A DNA stretch of 64,000 nucleotides from Onchidella celtica (taxonomy: Eukaryota; Mollusca; Gastropoda; Systellommatophora; Onchidiidae), in assembly GCA_963931925.1 (NCBI GenBank), contig OZ007573.1, positions 41,976,722 to 42,040,721 of the forward strand. Direction: 5' to 3'. Positions 1-14,600 of the stretch are shown here, piece by piece (position 1 is the stretch's first letter; each line of letters starts with the position of its first letter). Both the position numbers and the translations under genes were made by a program. Below the pieces are notes generated by a model, which was given only the letters and a program-made list of their open reading frames with translations, ran no database searches and was not told the origin of the DNA.

Positions 1-2541
1 GTTGTGTGTGTGTGTCAGGCGCTGGACTTTTGACTGTTTTGCATGTTGTTTTACACTGGATAGATTATTGTCTTGTTACGTCTCCAACGGAGGATTAAAA
101 AAATATTACAAAAATGTTTACTGTGTTATTTTGTATCTATTCAGTTTATACATTTGTGTATCTGATGGTTTGATGAATTCAGAATGACACTTCTATTGCA
201 CATTACGGTAATTGAAGAAATGTAACGGGGAGGGTGGTGTTTGTCCCAGACAACCAGCGACAGGAATTTAGGTGGTCTCTCAATAAACAGTGGGAAAAGC
301 CCAAAAAGGAAATTACCTGTACCCACAAGACCAACATACACAGGAACAAAGATACTGAGGTAAAAAAATCAAAAAAAAATCATAAAGCCATTGGAAATCC
401 ATAAACTTGCAACTCATCATGAAGAACTTTTGTTACGAATGCTCGAAAAAGGTTAGGACCGGAAGGAAAGATCTCAACAAGTACAAACATTATTATAAAA
501 AAAAAAAAACTATTGGTGATAGTCAATAGTGCAATTTTGGCCATTTTTTTGCTTGAAGCTACAACCTAAATGACACTTTCAAAAATTATAAAATTAATTT
601 TCTTCAGCGTCAACTAATCCAGCCCAATCGGTTTTGTACTGACTGATTTTGTTGTCTGAAGTTTCAGGTATTTTTAAATAAAAAGTTGCAAAACATAAAA
701 TACAATGGTATTTGTTTCGCTCCCAGTAAGCCCACCACACCAGAAACAATATTAATACATGTTGTAATGTGATAAGCGCAATTTCCCTACCAGAAATAAG
801 TCATAGTGCTCTGGTGCGCGTGATATTTGTAGTAAGACTGCAGACTATGGGAAACTTCCTTGACCAAAAATAAAGAGAGAGAGATAAAACGGTGGGTTCA
901 CAGATTTATCCCGGACAATGGCGGGTACCTCATCTAGTACATGTGCATAATAAAACTCTTGGTCCACAGGATGGAACGCAAAGTAAGAGTGAAAAACGGT
1001 AAACCCAGCATGATGATACGCACAGTAAGAAAACCTTTCAAAGCAGCACAAAACTGCTTGCTGGATGAAGTATACCACAAACACACATTTCAGTGACAAA
1101 AAATGGGGGGGGGGGTCAGAATGTGTTTTACAAAATGTGGTTGCACACCTGAGAATTCTGATACACAGGAGCAGGAACATATTCCACAAATTTACTATTT
1201 CATTTTTGAACACTGGAGCCAGAAAAAGAACAGTCATGAATCTGTGTGTTAAACCTAAAGTAACAAGTCCAAGATTCAACACCCCCAAAATGTCCATAGG
1301 AAGGCCTCAGAACTGTAACAGTTGTTTTCATTTTTGTTCAAAAAAGTGCATCATATATTGATAGTGTTTGGCACAAACCAGCTGGCTCGGGAATTTTTAT
1401 TTCTTTTTATAGAACCAATTTGTGAAGCTTGGAATCCCACATCATACGTAAAAATAGCTACATGTATTAGTGTTACCATTATCCAACAGAAATACTCAAA
1501 ATAAACCTGTGATCAAACAAGGTCCATTTCCCTCTTTGTTTTATCGTCAGTTTTTTGTTCCTCCGGTAAAATTTGCTTATCTTGACTTGGCTGATTTGCA
1601 CCTGACACGCATTGATACGCTTAGTAAATGCTGCACTGCCACAAATAACATCTTGCATGATTATTCCGATTGCAGTGATTACTAGATACAGTCCAGGAGC
1701 AGGAGAAGCAGGAAAGCATCTTCATAAAGACGCTAGGAATGAGAAACAGCTAAAAATGTCCCTGCAATGGAGCAAGTTAAGCAGTATTCACAACTGAACT
1801 CACTGTAAGATCCGGGAGCAACTTAAGCAGTATTCACAATTCACTGTAAGATCCATTTAAATTTTTTTTTAAATATTAAAGAGAACCAAGGTAAACCAGA
1901 TACACAAACACATGAAAGCATGCAGCAAAATGCAACTCATAGGATGCAGACATTTTTTTTAAAAACAAAAAATGGAGCTGGCATTTACAAAGACGATTTG
2001 GCATTTGGAAACATTAAAGGAGTGAAGTGTTTGCCTGCCCAGCTAGCAAAATGTCACCATACAGACATTTACAATACAACCTTGCACTTGTGATCAAATT
2101 GTGATGGAGGTTTTCACCAGCACAATTACTACACAAGTACCACGACTGGTAGCCTGTTTCATCAACTCATCACTTAAAGACAAACACAAACCCTGTCAGG
2201 AGCTGAGAAATCCTGTATTTCTCCATGAATCTTCAGATATGGAAGACAATGGTGGTATTTTGTGAAAAATTTCTCACTGAGTTCATGCATATGCCATCTT
2301 CACTTTCTGCAATTCCAAAGTTGCAGTTAATCTTTACTGAACAAGCAAAGCAACAAATTCACAGGGATGGGAACAACTGATCGAAAGAGTTCCTGAACTT
2401 TGTCCACAGACTGCAGCTCACATATATGCAGGTACAGACATTTTCCACCTCAGGAAAATATAATCGCAAAAAATTCAGGATTTCGGAAATTTGAGGATTT
2501 TACAGCCCTAGTGTTCAGGTTGAAAGTCAACTGGCACTTAC
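1..2541. other. Presumed GLYR1 intron, no exon recognised
   Basis: AT-rich sequence with a short G-run near 1105 and an AG-rich patch near 872. I searched both strands for the next dehydrogenase exon (the NAD-binding continuation) and found none. No transposon ends were recognised. Confidence 0.5.
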
Positions 2542-2676
2542 CTTGGTAGCGGTTCTGTTCCACACTGTGACTTCATGACCTGACCTCAATAAATTCATCA
2601 CCATTCCCTGCCCCATGATTCCCAGGCCCAAGAAGCCAATGCGAAGAGGGGTGGGGATGACTGTTTTGCCAGATAC
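2542..2676 (-). CDS. GLYR1: GLYR1 coding exon 10 (start of Rossmann fold)
   Basis: 45 codons: [20 protein letters not shown], then [20 protein letters not shown] and RTATK. It contains the dinucleotide-binding GxGxxG loop (GLGIMG). Acceptor CCTGATAG, donor GTAAGT. The last GLYR1 exon I can see in this window. Confidence 0.93.
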
Positions 2677-5600
2677 CTATCAGGCAATGGATGTACAAAA
2701 CAAACAATTCTTGTCAAAACAACAACACCAAATGCTATTTTACATTCTGCATCTGACAAACTAATATTTAGACATGACATAATTCAAAAGCCTCACAAAT
2801 CATTGCAAAACTCATGACAGTTGCCATCAGCATCATTTGCCAGTGTGGCATGTTAGAGGCTCTAGTCACCTATGACCAAATATGTCCTGCATGATAATGT
2901 CTACGTGGTAATCTCAAACTTGCAGAAGCACCAGATTACTGACCTGTTGTTGTTCTGCACTGTGCCCCTCATACAAGACACTAATTTTACAATTTTGTTC
3001 ACAACACTGGAGGCAATGAAGTAAAGAGGTATTTGCTCAATTTCCAGCATCTGCACAAATTCGAGGCTTTTTCATTTAAAAAATAAATCACCGAAGTCCT
3101 ATTTTCTTAATGAAATTAAACATCTAAGGTATTACTAGAAAATTGACTGTGTTCATAAAATGATCTAATTTCTCAGGAAATCAATCAATATCTATTCATA
3201 CAAGAAACAGAAATGCACCAAGTAAGTAAACTCCATTTCCACAAGAGCATCAATAAGAAAATATGAATATATTTGTAAATAGACGACAGACTGAGAGTTG
3301 GTTGTGACTATTTCCTAATTTGATACATGTATGAAGAACAATAATGTATTGGCAATAAGAAGTTTGCATGGTCACTGTCCTCGTTCCCCCCAAGTGGTCA
3401 GTCCAATTCAGTGATAGCTCAATGAAAGCCAACCTTTTCTTCTGATGCTACATCATCAAAGTCCTCCAGCTTGGCTGCTACTCCAATCTCTCCAGTACCC
3501 AGTTTGTGAGAGAAGTGGTAGGATTCTCGCATTGAATCATCACCTGCCTTAGATGGACCCTCACCCTCTAAGTCTGAACGGCCGCTCTTGGACATGAAAA
3601 ACCTGAAATGGGACCACAAAGAAATAACTCCTAGGTTCAGGAATTTATTTAGCAAATGAAACTTGGTCGCAGAACACCTCAAGTCACATAGCTTCAGTCG
3701 GCTGTTGGAATCTCATTAAAACTAGCATTCGAAGCTGTTTCTAGGGGATCAAAGTCTAATTACAACGACTTATATAGAAAAAATACTGAATTGTGTTCAC
3801 TGCTCAGCTATATTCTATGTAAAAGACTATGTTCCCCTAGCAACAGCCTCCGAGTTTAGTTTCGCAAGAGATTATGTATGTCTAGAGAGGTTTCACTATT
3901 GGTCGATTTGCACTGTAAGACACGGGACGCTCTGCGAAACCACTGTTAGCATGGAGCGGTAAGTAGGTTGCTGTGGTAAACAATACTCGTTTGTGCATTT
4001 TCACGGGGCAGAAGAGCTTACAAACGGTTCTAAATAGTTTCAATCAGCCCAAGCCCAAAAAATATGAACAAACCACGGTAAACAGAGATGCACACTATCT
4101 TTGGTGAAGACGGTCTCGTTCAGTTCTTCAATTCTCGTTTACCGCAGCGACCTAGTTTCGCGATTTGGCGAAAGTGAGATCTCTCTATAACTACATACTC
4201 TCTGGTTTTAACTAGGTTCCAACAGCCCACTGACAATAATCAAATTCAAAAGAAGTTTACAAACTTTCAGATGAAATTTGCATTTTACAAATTAGTTCAT
4301 GTACTGTAATTGATACTATTGGGGAAGGCAACTGCTCACCCAGAATTATACAGAGATGTGTTCTTTTCTTGAGCATTTCCTGTCACGAACTGCGCAAACA
4401 AAACAAAATGCACCTCACTGTGAGATTTTCCAGCGCTAAATCTTCTTAAACTTTCCTGCTCACTGAAAGTTCCTAGAGAAAAGCTTGACGGGTTAAAGAA
4501 GAGAATGCTAACAAAGGTATAAAACAGGTGACAAACAAAACTACTTCCTGATCCCATACAACAAATTATCTCTTCTGACATAAACAGAAAAATAATACTA
4601 ATTCAAATAAGAGTGGAAAAGCGGAATATAATCTTACGCTGTATTTTAATTCTTTATTTTAGGAACAGATTATATCATAAACATATTCCATGTCAGTGGT
4701 TCTGACATAGCGGTTAATAATATATCCCTCGATTTCGAGTGCTCATCCCTGGCCGATCGAGTTTTCACTCGTGACGGCGATGGCGAATATGGCAGTATTC
4801 TTATTGCCATATTGTACCATCATGTATAGTGGGAATTTGTTGCTGCTTGGATCCCTTTCAGACAAATGGAGGCTAATGACAGCCTGAACCGACTGATTCG
4901 TATCACGTCGTGACCAGAATCTCTCTTTCTCATCCGCCAGCATGCGGTCATTGTCTTATTTAGGTCATTGTCACGTGGTGCTTGCTGCACGACTTCTCGA
5001 AGGATCGATCTGGTCAGTCCCCGGCCCTCAATCGGGGACTGCCACCACTGCATTCTGCTAGGCAATTTGCCCCCATCTGCCTACAACAACGGAAAGCTCC
5101 CAGTGTTTAACGGCTTCGGGAAGGTCAGCCGTCAGCCCGTCCCCGTTAGCCAGCCCCCAGCTTGGGCTGCCACACTGCTACCACGTGGCGGTCGAGAAGA
5201 AATTCTCCCCGGGTCTCTCCAGACCTGGGATCGGGCTTATCCGGAGCCCGGAGGCTGCGGAATGGTCATAGGCGAAACGGTGATCATCTGCTAGTACCAC
5301 TCGTTCGCATGCACCTTGTACGAGGGACCCACCGAAACAGTACCAGTATTCAACTAAAAAGTTGGTTTCCCGGAAAGACTGCAACAGCAGGACCCTCGGA
5401 GCAGCGTCCCTCGATTTCAATGGACACTATTCCAGTGGTCTATGCTGACAACATGCACAATTGTTGAAATTCACCATTATTTTCATGTAAAGAATTCATT
5501 CCATGGGACTTTCAACAACACCTACAGAGGTACATGTAAATATTAGGCCACAAAGTACTAATTTCGCCTCACACTGAAGCCGAAGCCCGTGGTAAATGAC

Positions 5601-8600
5601 AGGTGATGAATACATGTATTTCCAGTTGCCTCTCCCAATTTTGCAATTGCAGACATTAACTCACTTGAGCGGTTCCTGTGTATTTGCGGGACGAGTATAA
5701 CCATTAAAGCCGGATCCCGTACATACACAGGATCAACATTATCAATCGATAACTCCTGTGCTTTTCCCGTCCAAGCTGTAGGACTCGGAGAGATGCTTGC
5801 CGGACTTGTATTTTTTTGTTTCGTTTTAAGTTTGGCGGAGTTTTTTTTAGAAGCTTTTGGAGATACTTCCGACTAAGGGAAGTCACTGCAGAAACTTGTG
5901 GCAAAGGAAAAGCTAGAAGAACCGGGGCCAAAACTAGTAGTACTAGTGGTAGTAGCAGATCTAAATCATTCATACACACAAAAACAACACAGATAAGTAC
6001 CAAGAACTCTTTTGATTGTTTTTTTCACACATTTGCCAAAAAAAATATTTTTGTTTGACCCTGATTGTTGTCCATTTTCAAATATTCATAAAATGAAAAA
6101 TACCAAATTAATTGAACTTCTGTTTGTTTTATCTGATCTAACATTTATTTGTTTGTTTCGTGACTTAATTTCAATGTGATTGCTTGATTAGGTTTATTTT
6201 GGTGAATTTTTTACTAAACCCCAAAGACACCAGGCTTCAGTGATTGTTGGGCCAAAAATTACTCAGGCTCAAGTGAGTTAAGAAAACATGTCACTTCAAA
6301 ACATGTTAACACTCACCCTGCGACCAACACTTAAAGCGCGCTGTCCGATCAGTGACCTTACTCAAGGAAAATCGTGCCCGGGTCGCATGCCCTTGCCGAT
6401 GTACGATGACCACGCCACTGCTGTCCACATGGCTCAGTTTTTATTGATCAGTTTGAAAACATTTGCTATGCTTTATCATGCTTGATAATGGATTCACCAG
6501 CGAAACCTTTGTCTGTAAGTCTCTAACCAATGATCTGCCTTATGAAACTAAACTAACAGCTGGACTTTTTGTGAGAACGAAGTATGATAACTAGCCCCCC
6601 CCCCCCCCTCCCCCTCCAGCCCTAAACAAATGGTTTCATCCTGATTGACACATAGACATACTAATTAACCAATGTGTGCATTTGGGGCAAAGATCGTTTC
6701 AGAGCTTGTTTCTGATTGGTTCTTAGATACAGACAACCCTTGATGATGGTCAGCTTGTGAGAAAATGAGATAATATTGCAGATTTATTGAGCAACAGTTT
6801 CTCATGTCGATGTTACATCTTTTGAATTTTGATAGTGTGGGGAGAGCCTTTGAAAGCTTAGTCTTTGTCATTCCGACCAGTGGTTCACTGGTTAACATGT
6901 CCTTGTCACAATGCCATTGATTTAGAAGAGATACTGTGAGCAATAAGACGGTAGTTACGTCTCAAAGAGGTCAGTGACCTGACGTGCGAAAATCCGGCTT
7001 GCGCGCTGCGTGGTCAGCTTGATCTTGTCGACTTTGTCCACCTGTGCAGAGTGAGTGCATGGTAGGTTGATGCTGACATATGCCGCCCTTCGCAGGGTGA
7101 GGGTTAAATTATGTGATACTAGTATTTGTTTCATTATTGCACAACAAGATAACAACAGAAATTCAGTTTAAAAACCGAAAACTATTTTTAACCCACTTTG
7201 TTGGGGACTTGAGAAGGGGCTACATGAATAGAAAAATGTGAATATTTCATGAGCCTGGAAACAATGAAAGGAAGACTTTAGACCTATCATTTTGGTTCCT
7301 GTACCATAATACCGGCAGCGTTGGAGCTCCTGATCCATTAAGCTCTCCAACACTAAATGGTAGCACCATCCGCACACTGGCACCGTAACACAGGAACCAA
7401 AGTGGAAATTTAGATTTCCTCTGTGCCGGTATGCCAATGCAAAAACCTGAAAGGGTTAAAACTGAAACTTACTGGTAGAAGAAATAGCCAGAAGAATTTT
7501 GAACACAAAATATAAGGAATTCTCTCTGATCATGTGCGAACATACAGAGAATGTAACTGAGCTGATCAAATAACTAGACCACTTACTTTTTGGGTGTGGA
7601 GGAGCCTGAATCATGTGAACTACCAGCACGTTTGATACCAACTCCTTTTCTCACCGGAGATTTTAATTTGCTCTGGAAAAAAAAAAAATGTCAAACATTT
7701 TTGTGGCAACATGCTATAATATAAGAGCTGAGCTGTCTCAGTCAAATCAAATTCTAAATACATCTTGATCAACCATCTGAAAATTTATGATTATAATTTG
7801 GTAACTAGGAACAGGAGACTATGTTCCCACTTCAGACAAAAAAACCCAACTGAATCCACCATCATGAACTTTCCAAGATGAAAAGTAATGGAATAAGCTA
7901 GGTTTTTACGGAACCTGTTTGTGGGTAAACTGGTCTGAAAAGTAATTAGATACAAAACAAAATATTGTGAGGCGGTGAATTTCCTCCACATTAAGAATCC
8001 AGTTCTCCACTAAGGACCACAGAGCTATACACAGCTCCATGCAAATAGGTCAGAGCTGTATGCATCAAAAATTATAACAATATATCCAGAGATGCCACCC
8101 TACAAAAACAAAAATCTGAATCAGGCCCCCCAAAAAATCTGAATCTGGGGAAAAAAATTTGAATCGGTGCCTACTACGATAAAAATGAAGATACCGCAGC
8201 AGTTCTAAACTTATATTTTTATGTAGTTTTTTTTCTTGGTCACAAAGGATTAAGTTGAAAATTATCTTGAAAAACTTACACTACTTACATTTAATTTCAA
8301 CAATATGTTATTATCCATCCTTTGTTTTGATCTTGGTCAAAACTGAAAAAGAATCCACTGCAGAAAAGCACTGTGTTAAACTTGTCTTTGCTCTGGAGCT
8401 GTTTTTCCTACAGTTATGTCAGACAAAAGCTGCCTTGACATGTTGAGATTTGAGTGCCAAAATGCACAAATGCCATGCATAATTTTTGCCTATTCTGTGC
8501 TGAGGAGTGTTTTACCACTTCCAATCTCATGTTTTAATTTGGCAGTTTGTGCCCATGCAACGTCAACCTTCTCCATGTTCGTGGCTTGGATTTAAGAAAT

Positions 8601-11600
8601 CTAGGTCAAGGCAAGTTTAAAATTGATTCCTTCTTTCATCACAATCGCCGCCGAATAAATTACTTTAGTCTTAATCCAGAGATCTTGCTAGATCCACGTC
8701 TAGGTCTCATTCCTGCATCCGTCATTGTCGCTGCCAAGTAAATCATTTGCATCTAGATCTAGACTTAGGCGATCTCTAGTTAAGCTTAGGTTTGAAGGAA
8801 GAGAATACATCTAGCTAGGTTTAGAACTGATTCCTCTTTCCATTACAGTATGACACTTGACTCAAGTGAGGGCGAATAGATAGATCTATGCAATGATTTC
8901 GGAATCGCCGCCATGCGGAACGGTAAAAAGAATGTAAACAACGCGAGTAGCATGTGATCAAATTCCCGATCGGTGCAAACCAAGCGATAAGAAAGTAAAA
9001 CTAACTTCCGGTTTATCCATAACATGATCGCAATATTCCGATTCGGCGCATTGTGTAAAAGTTATAATTAAAAACTAGAACCCGGAAGAATGAAAACGGA
9101 AAAAAAAATGGCCGATTGCTGGAAGTAACAAAAAATCGGAATGCCGGCATGGAAAATCGGAATCACGCCCAGTTTTCAAGAAAAATCGGAATGATTCCGA
9201 TCAAATCGGAATGGGTGGCATCTCTGTATATCCAGTAACAATTTTATTGTGGGAAAAACCGGGGACCCCCAGCTAGACCTTCAAAAAATATAATTTATTA
9301 TACACAAATCATTACAATAGAATATTTTGACAAAAAGAACAAAAACATTTTATATACTGGGTGACAACTGACTTTGATAATATCAAGAGAATCCAGAAAG
9401 CAGAGATAATGTGACTTGTTACACTTCATTCATAGCTTACCTTTCTGCTCTGTGAATCTTTACTTTCCTTTGGTTCCTTAGGTTTCTTCGCAGTCTGAAA
9501 ATAAAAAGGATGAATACATTTTACTTCTTGCTGAATTAGTTGACTGCTTTAGGAGAAAAAATGAAAGCAACATGCGCACAAAACCAATGTTTTTTTTTCT
9601 TCACTGCGCTGTCAAGAAAGTCCAATGACAAAAGTTAAATTGGGAAAAGTTAAAAATAAAAAAATTGGCTTACAATGAAATTGGGATTGCCTTTGCCATA
9701 TCGTCCCCTTAGAATGACAAGGTTCTATCTCCACTTTTTGGCTGAACTGAGTTACACACTACACACTACTTCTGCTGGCCTTCCCCATTGTGTGTCAAAA
9801 CAAGCAGATTCGGTGTGTAGTTTGTACGTTTTACTAGAAAGAAACAGTCTTTGCTCTATAAGCTATGATCACATGAAACTTCAATCCCCAATTTCTCAAA
9901 AGTTGACAGAAGGGAGTTAGAAACTTGTCATCCTAAGGGGACAATCTGTGCCCCACAATTTTTGTGTAAATCAAAGGATCTCGCTCGTGCCCAGCTGGGT
10001 AAAAATGGTGTCCATTAACTTGACTGAATACATTTGTTTGTCCCAAAATAAAATTCACCACCATATCATACTGCACGCAATAATTATAAGAGCAAACCCA
10101 CAAATCTACTAAACTGACAGACACATGTAAATCATGCCAAAAAATTCACAGACTGAATTATGACTCAAGTAATTACTATGAGTAGTATGAATCCTCTGAA
10201 TAGAAATGTACTCCTGCTCTGGCAATTATTCAATGGAGAAATGGTAAAAATTTAGTGAAATCTACTGGCTGAAATCTACACTGGAATTTCCAACAGTGCT
10301 GTAATGAAACACCAAGCCACTCTTCAGCATTCTCCTATACTGACAAAGAAAGACTGCAGTCCTAGCAAATAACTGTAATTTCCAATGAATTTAATTTGAG
10401 GTATGAGAACAAATCTGGATTAACCTGTCGAGAGAAATATGCCATTAATCAAGTAGTTTTGAATGTCATCCGAACACTTCAACACAATTTTTTCATAAAA
10501 GTTAAACCAAATATACAATTTCATTGGAACATAAAGTCAACTTCACTGTTAGTGCGAACTTTGCAAAACCAAACAAAAATCCAACAAATGCCTGAAATGA
10601 AGAAACCTTTTTCTTTCGCATCTTTCTTCTCACAGATTTTTCTTCTTCAATTCCGTTGCCTTCCTCTTTGGCAGATACTGTGATTTCTCTGGGACTTTTA
10701 GCCTGTGTTCATTACATTTACCAGAAGAAGAAAATCACTCATAATATAGTGACAGAAATTTTAATTCTAACTTATATGTACATATTTTTGAAAACCTTCA
10801 ACTATATTATCTCCACAAGTATATTAAGTATATCTCAAGTATACTATCTCCACAGCTACTACATCAATCTAGCTGCCCAATGTCACAATATTCACATCCA
10901 AGTGAAGTTCCATGTTGACTGTTAACCCCTTCGCAACGACGCGTTTTGCATTCCTGTGTACGACAGGTTTTTTAGCTATTTTGGTTAGCCAGTACGACAG
11001 CGTGCGAGCAGTTGTTAAGATTATGTTTTAAAACTGACTGTGATCAGTTATTTGTACAGTTATCCCCACAAAAGTATACATGTTCTGAAAGGAAATTGAA
11101 TGTAGTTTCTAAATGAGTCAGTGCAAAATAAGAACAGCCCAAATCTACCTGTGTTTGTACCCTGTTATGAACTGTCAAATTGTGACCAATAATGGTATCT
11201 TAGAGGTTTAAAACACATCATTTCATAAAGATAAAGAATTTACTATTCGATTTTGGGCAATAAAAATGCGAAGATCGTTTTTTTTTCACTTTAAATCAGT
11301 TTATTTTCTTTTCGAGGGTTTTTGTTGTCCGTGTGTGCACACTGTTATTTCGTGGATCTATTTAGATAATTACATGCTGTAAAAGTGCATGTGGCTGTTC
11401 CAACAGTCGCATCTTCACCAATAATAAAGAAATTAGGCTGAAAATCGGTATTGGCGTGGGCTAAGGCGCATTATGGTCGATATTAATGAGTTTGCGTCCG
11501 ACTTTTCGTGTGCACACTGACTAAAACAATGGCCATTGTTAAATCAAGGGCACTAATTCTAATAAACTGAAACAAAAGAAAGAAATGTGTACACATGACA

Positions 11601-14600
11601 TATCACACAACTTCGATGTGACGAACAACTCTCCTTCATTGAGTAGTATTCAGCTTTGCACATTTAAATAGCTATACGCAGTTTAAAAACTGTACTTTGG
11701 CAGGTAGATTTGGGCTGTTCTTATTTTGCAATGAGTCAAATATACCATGTTTTTTCATCTCAAGCACTATACAAGGTCACAAAGTTACGATCAAATCGAC
11801 AGTGATGAGAGGAACGCAACTGATCGAAGATTATTTGCTCTGATGAAGCGCTAGCAGTAAAGAAATTTCCCAAAAACTGGAATCGAGTTTGCATAAAATT
11901 CAATGCTGATTCAGAATTTCGCCCGTAATTGTCCATAGCTTTGAATACAAAGCATTTGTAGAGCAGTTTTAGCATGCCGTACCTGGTACGTCTACATGGT
12001 ATTTGGGAACCCAGAGTATCGCAACTTCCGTGACGTACTTTGTACGGCACACCGGCAAAAATTGCACAATTTTGTGACGTACCAGGTACGTCACTATGGG
12101 GTCGAAGGGGTTAAATACTGGTGAAGTACTGTTTAGTGTTTGCCACAACAGAAAACCGCAAGGTTTTGAATTGCCAGCCCCAAGGACCAGTTTTTATTTT
12201 GCTGAGCCCGGAAAAAGATATTTTAAAAATCACAAGATGATTTATGATCATTGTGAACGATATAACTCAGTGTAAAGTTTATGATTAGATCTAAATCTAT
12301 TGTGTAACTTTGCTTTGGCTGGCATTAGTTTTCCTAGGTTGAGTGCAGGAAATCTGATCAAATCACTAGTTTTCAAAATTCCTAACTTGATCGCTGACAT
12401 GGGGAGCGCAGAAGAAGAAGAAGAAGATCGCTGACATAAAATACCCAATGCTCACCAAGTTTAACTCACTTGAGACAGATCACGCAAGAGTTGCGTGACG
12501 GTCCGTTCCCGTTGTGGACAGATCACGCACCCCTTGCGAGATCAACTTTTTCAATCGATATCGCCTATGCTATGCATGCAAATCCTGCAAATGACACGTC
12601 TCTAACGCATGTAGAGCCATTCGTTGCGTTTCCTACCGAGTTTGGCGGAAGTAGCAGTCATAGTTTTGGATGTATGATTAACCAAGGTAAGTCACTGCAA
12701 TAACTAAAAATACTGAGTTGGCTTTGTAAACAAAATATCGTCCTTTAAATGCAAGAGAAAAGAGACCAATAATTTTGAAGTTTCTGATGATAATTGGTCA
12801 GATTATGATTTGAGTGATGCTCTAGACCCTGAGTAAATGCCTCAAGCGCACTCAATTTCCGAAATTTCCCAGAAAACAAAAATTGACATGATTTTCAAAA
12901 ATTTATAAACTCAAAACCATAATAGATAAAACACTGAAATTTTTTACAGTGTGTTGTGCTTCAGTTGAACTTATTTGTGTTCAAATTTCATTGAAATATC
13001 TTAATTGGGTGAGTTGTTATGAATTTTTAAAATACCCCAAAAAAAACCCAGTCTCCAGTGCATGTTGGCCCAAAAAGAAACCCAGTCTCAAGTGAGTTAA
13101 AGCAAGTAAAAATATCTGGAAAAATGACAGAGACTGTGACATATCTGTGGGACTACAATTTATTTTTGTTAACAGGTCACTGAAAATTGATGTGACAAAT
13201 GAGGAAACTTTAGAAAGTGTGTTGTCTGCACGCTAAATTCTTTAACGTCTAGCTGAAGAATACTGCCGTGAAAACTATACATGTTGTGACCTCTGAAAAC
13301 AATTGTTTCATTTTTGCAGAACAAAATATTGTATTTCTCTGAAACTGTATAAAAAAAACTACCACGCACCTTTTTTGTAGCTGTTGTGCTTGTAGATGGT
13401 GCTGCATCACCATCAGATCCATGAATCAAAGCCACTTCCTCATCAATCGATGGTAAATCCTCAAGTTTTCCAGAAGCCTGATGTGAAAGAGATGGAAAAT
13501 TTCTAAAAAATGCCGGCATTATTATTGGGCAAGCAAGATGAAATATTGTCTACACAAATATCACCGTATTTTACGAAACAATTTTAACATTAACACTTTG
13601 CATATAAACTGAACATACCTGCAGCTTTCAAGGGTATTCATCATTTTTAATTTTAGACTCACCAGCATTAAAAAAAAATAATAATATCATAAATCTATTG
13701 TTCCACCAGCAAAGCTGATCCAATCTCAGAACTATGTACGCAGTCATATTGTATAAAATGCCCGTTTATGGTCTAATGAACAAGAAAAAATCGTTCCAAC
13801 CAAAATCCCCCACACAAGAATTGCAGGCACATAAACATATAAACATGTCCACTCTCATCACTGCACACTGAGACTTATAGAACTGAAATATACTCTCATA
13901 CATCTCAACAATGTTAACTCCACAACCTGCAATGCATTCTCTCAGAATGTAACACTTTCTGCATTTTTTCATTAGGATAATTACTGAAATACCTTGGAAG
14001 TTTGGTAAATTTTATTTTCTACCTCCAAAGAAGATTCCACAAGAAACATCCATGTTTTTTAAAAGAATGACAGATCCACATTCTTGCTGAATTGACCTAG
14101 TAATTTCAGTGTGTATATCAATTTCCCTGTGAATTGCCCTAATGTTCTTCTTTTCAACAATAATTCCTTTCACTTTTTGTTTAACCTTTTCTTACTCATA
14201 TGGTTAATAACGGATTGTGTTTTCAGTTCCCTGGGCATCAGTTCTGTATGATCCTTATTTGTAATGGCATGCTATAACTAACTGCAGAACTTCTGTGCAG
14301 TGATAGTGATTCAGTAATTTTCAAAATATCAGAACTGCCCGGTCAGACAGATTTAATACTTGATATCAGACTTTAGTCTTCAGTAAACACAAAGCAAATA
14401 ATCTGCCTTCCAATGTGACTGATATTGCAATAACAACAAAAAGCAATAGATAAAAACTATTAATAAAATGTATGGAAATAGTGTGGAATAAGATACTTAC
14501 CAGCATGGCCTGATGTTCATTTTCAATAGCTTCCAACGCATCTTTGAAACCTTTTGGAATACGGGCGCTTCCTTCATATTTACTTTTGTATTCTGGGTAA

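Noticed and set aside
845..1297. 150-codon minus-strand frame
   Set aside because: No domain, no family resemblance and no splice signals consistent with GLYR1. It does not contain the expected dehydrogenase sequence.
11760..12050. 96-codon frame in the TTAA element as a transposase fragment
   Set aside because: No piggyBac DDD motifs or zinc finger visible. Likely chance.
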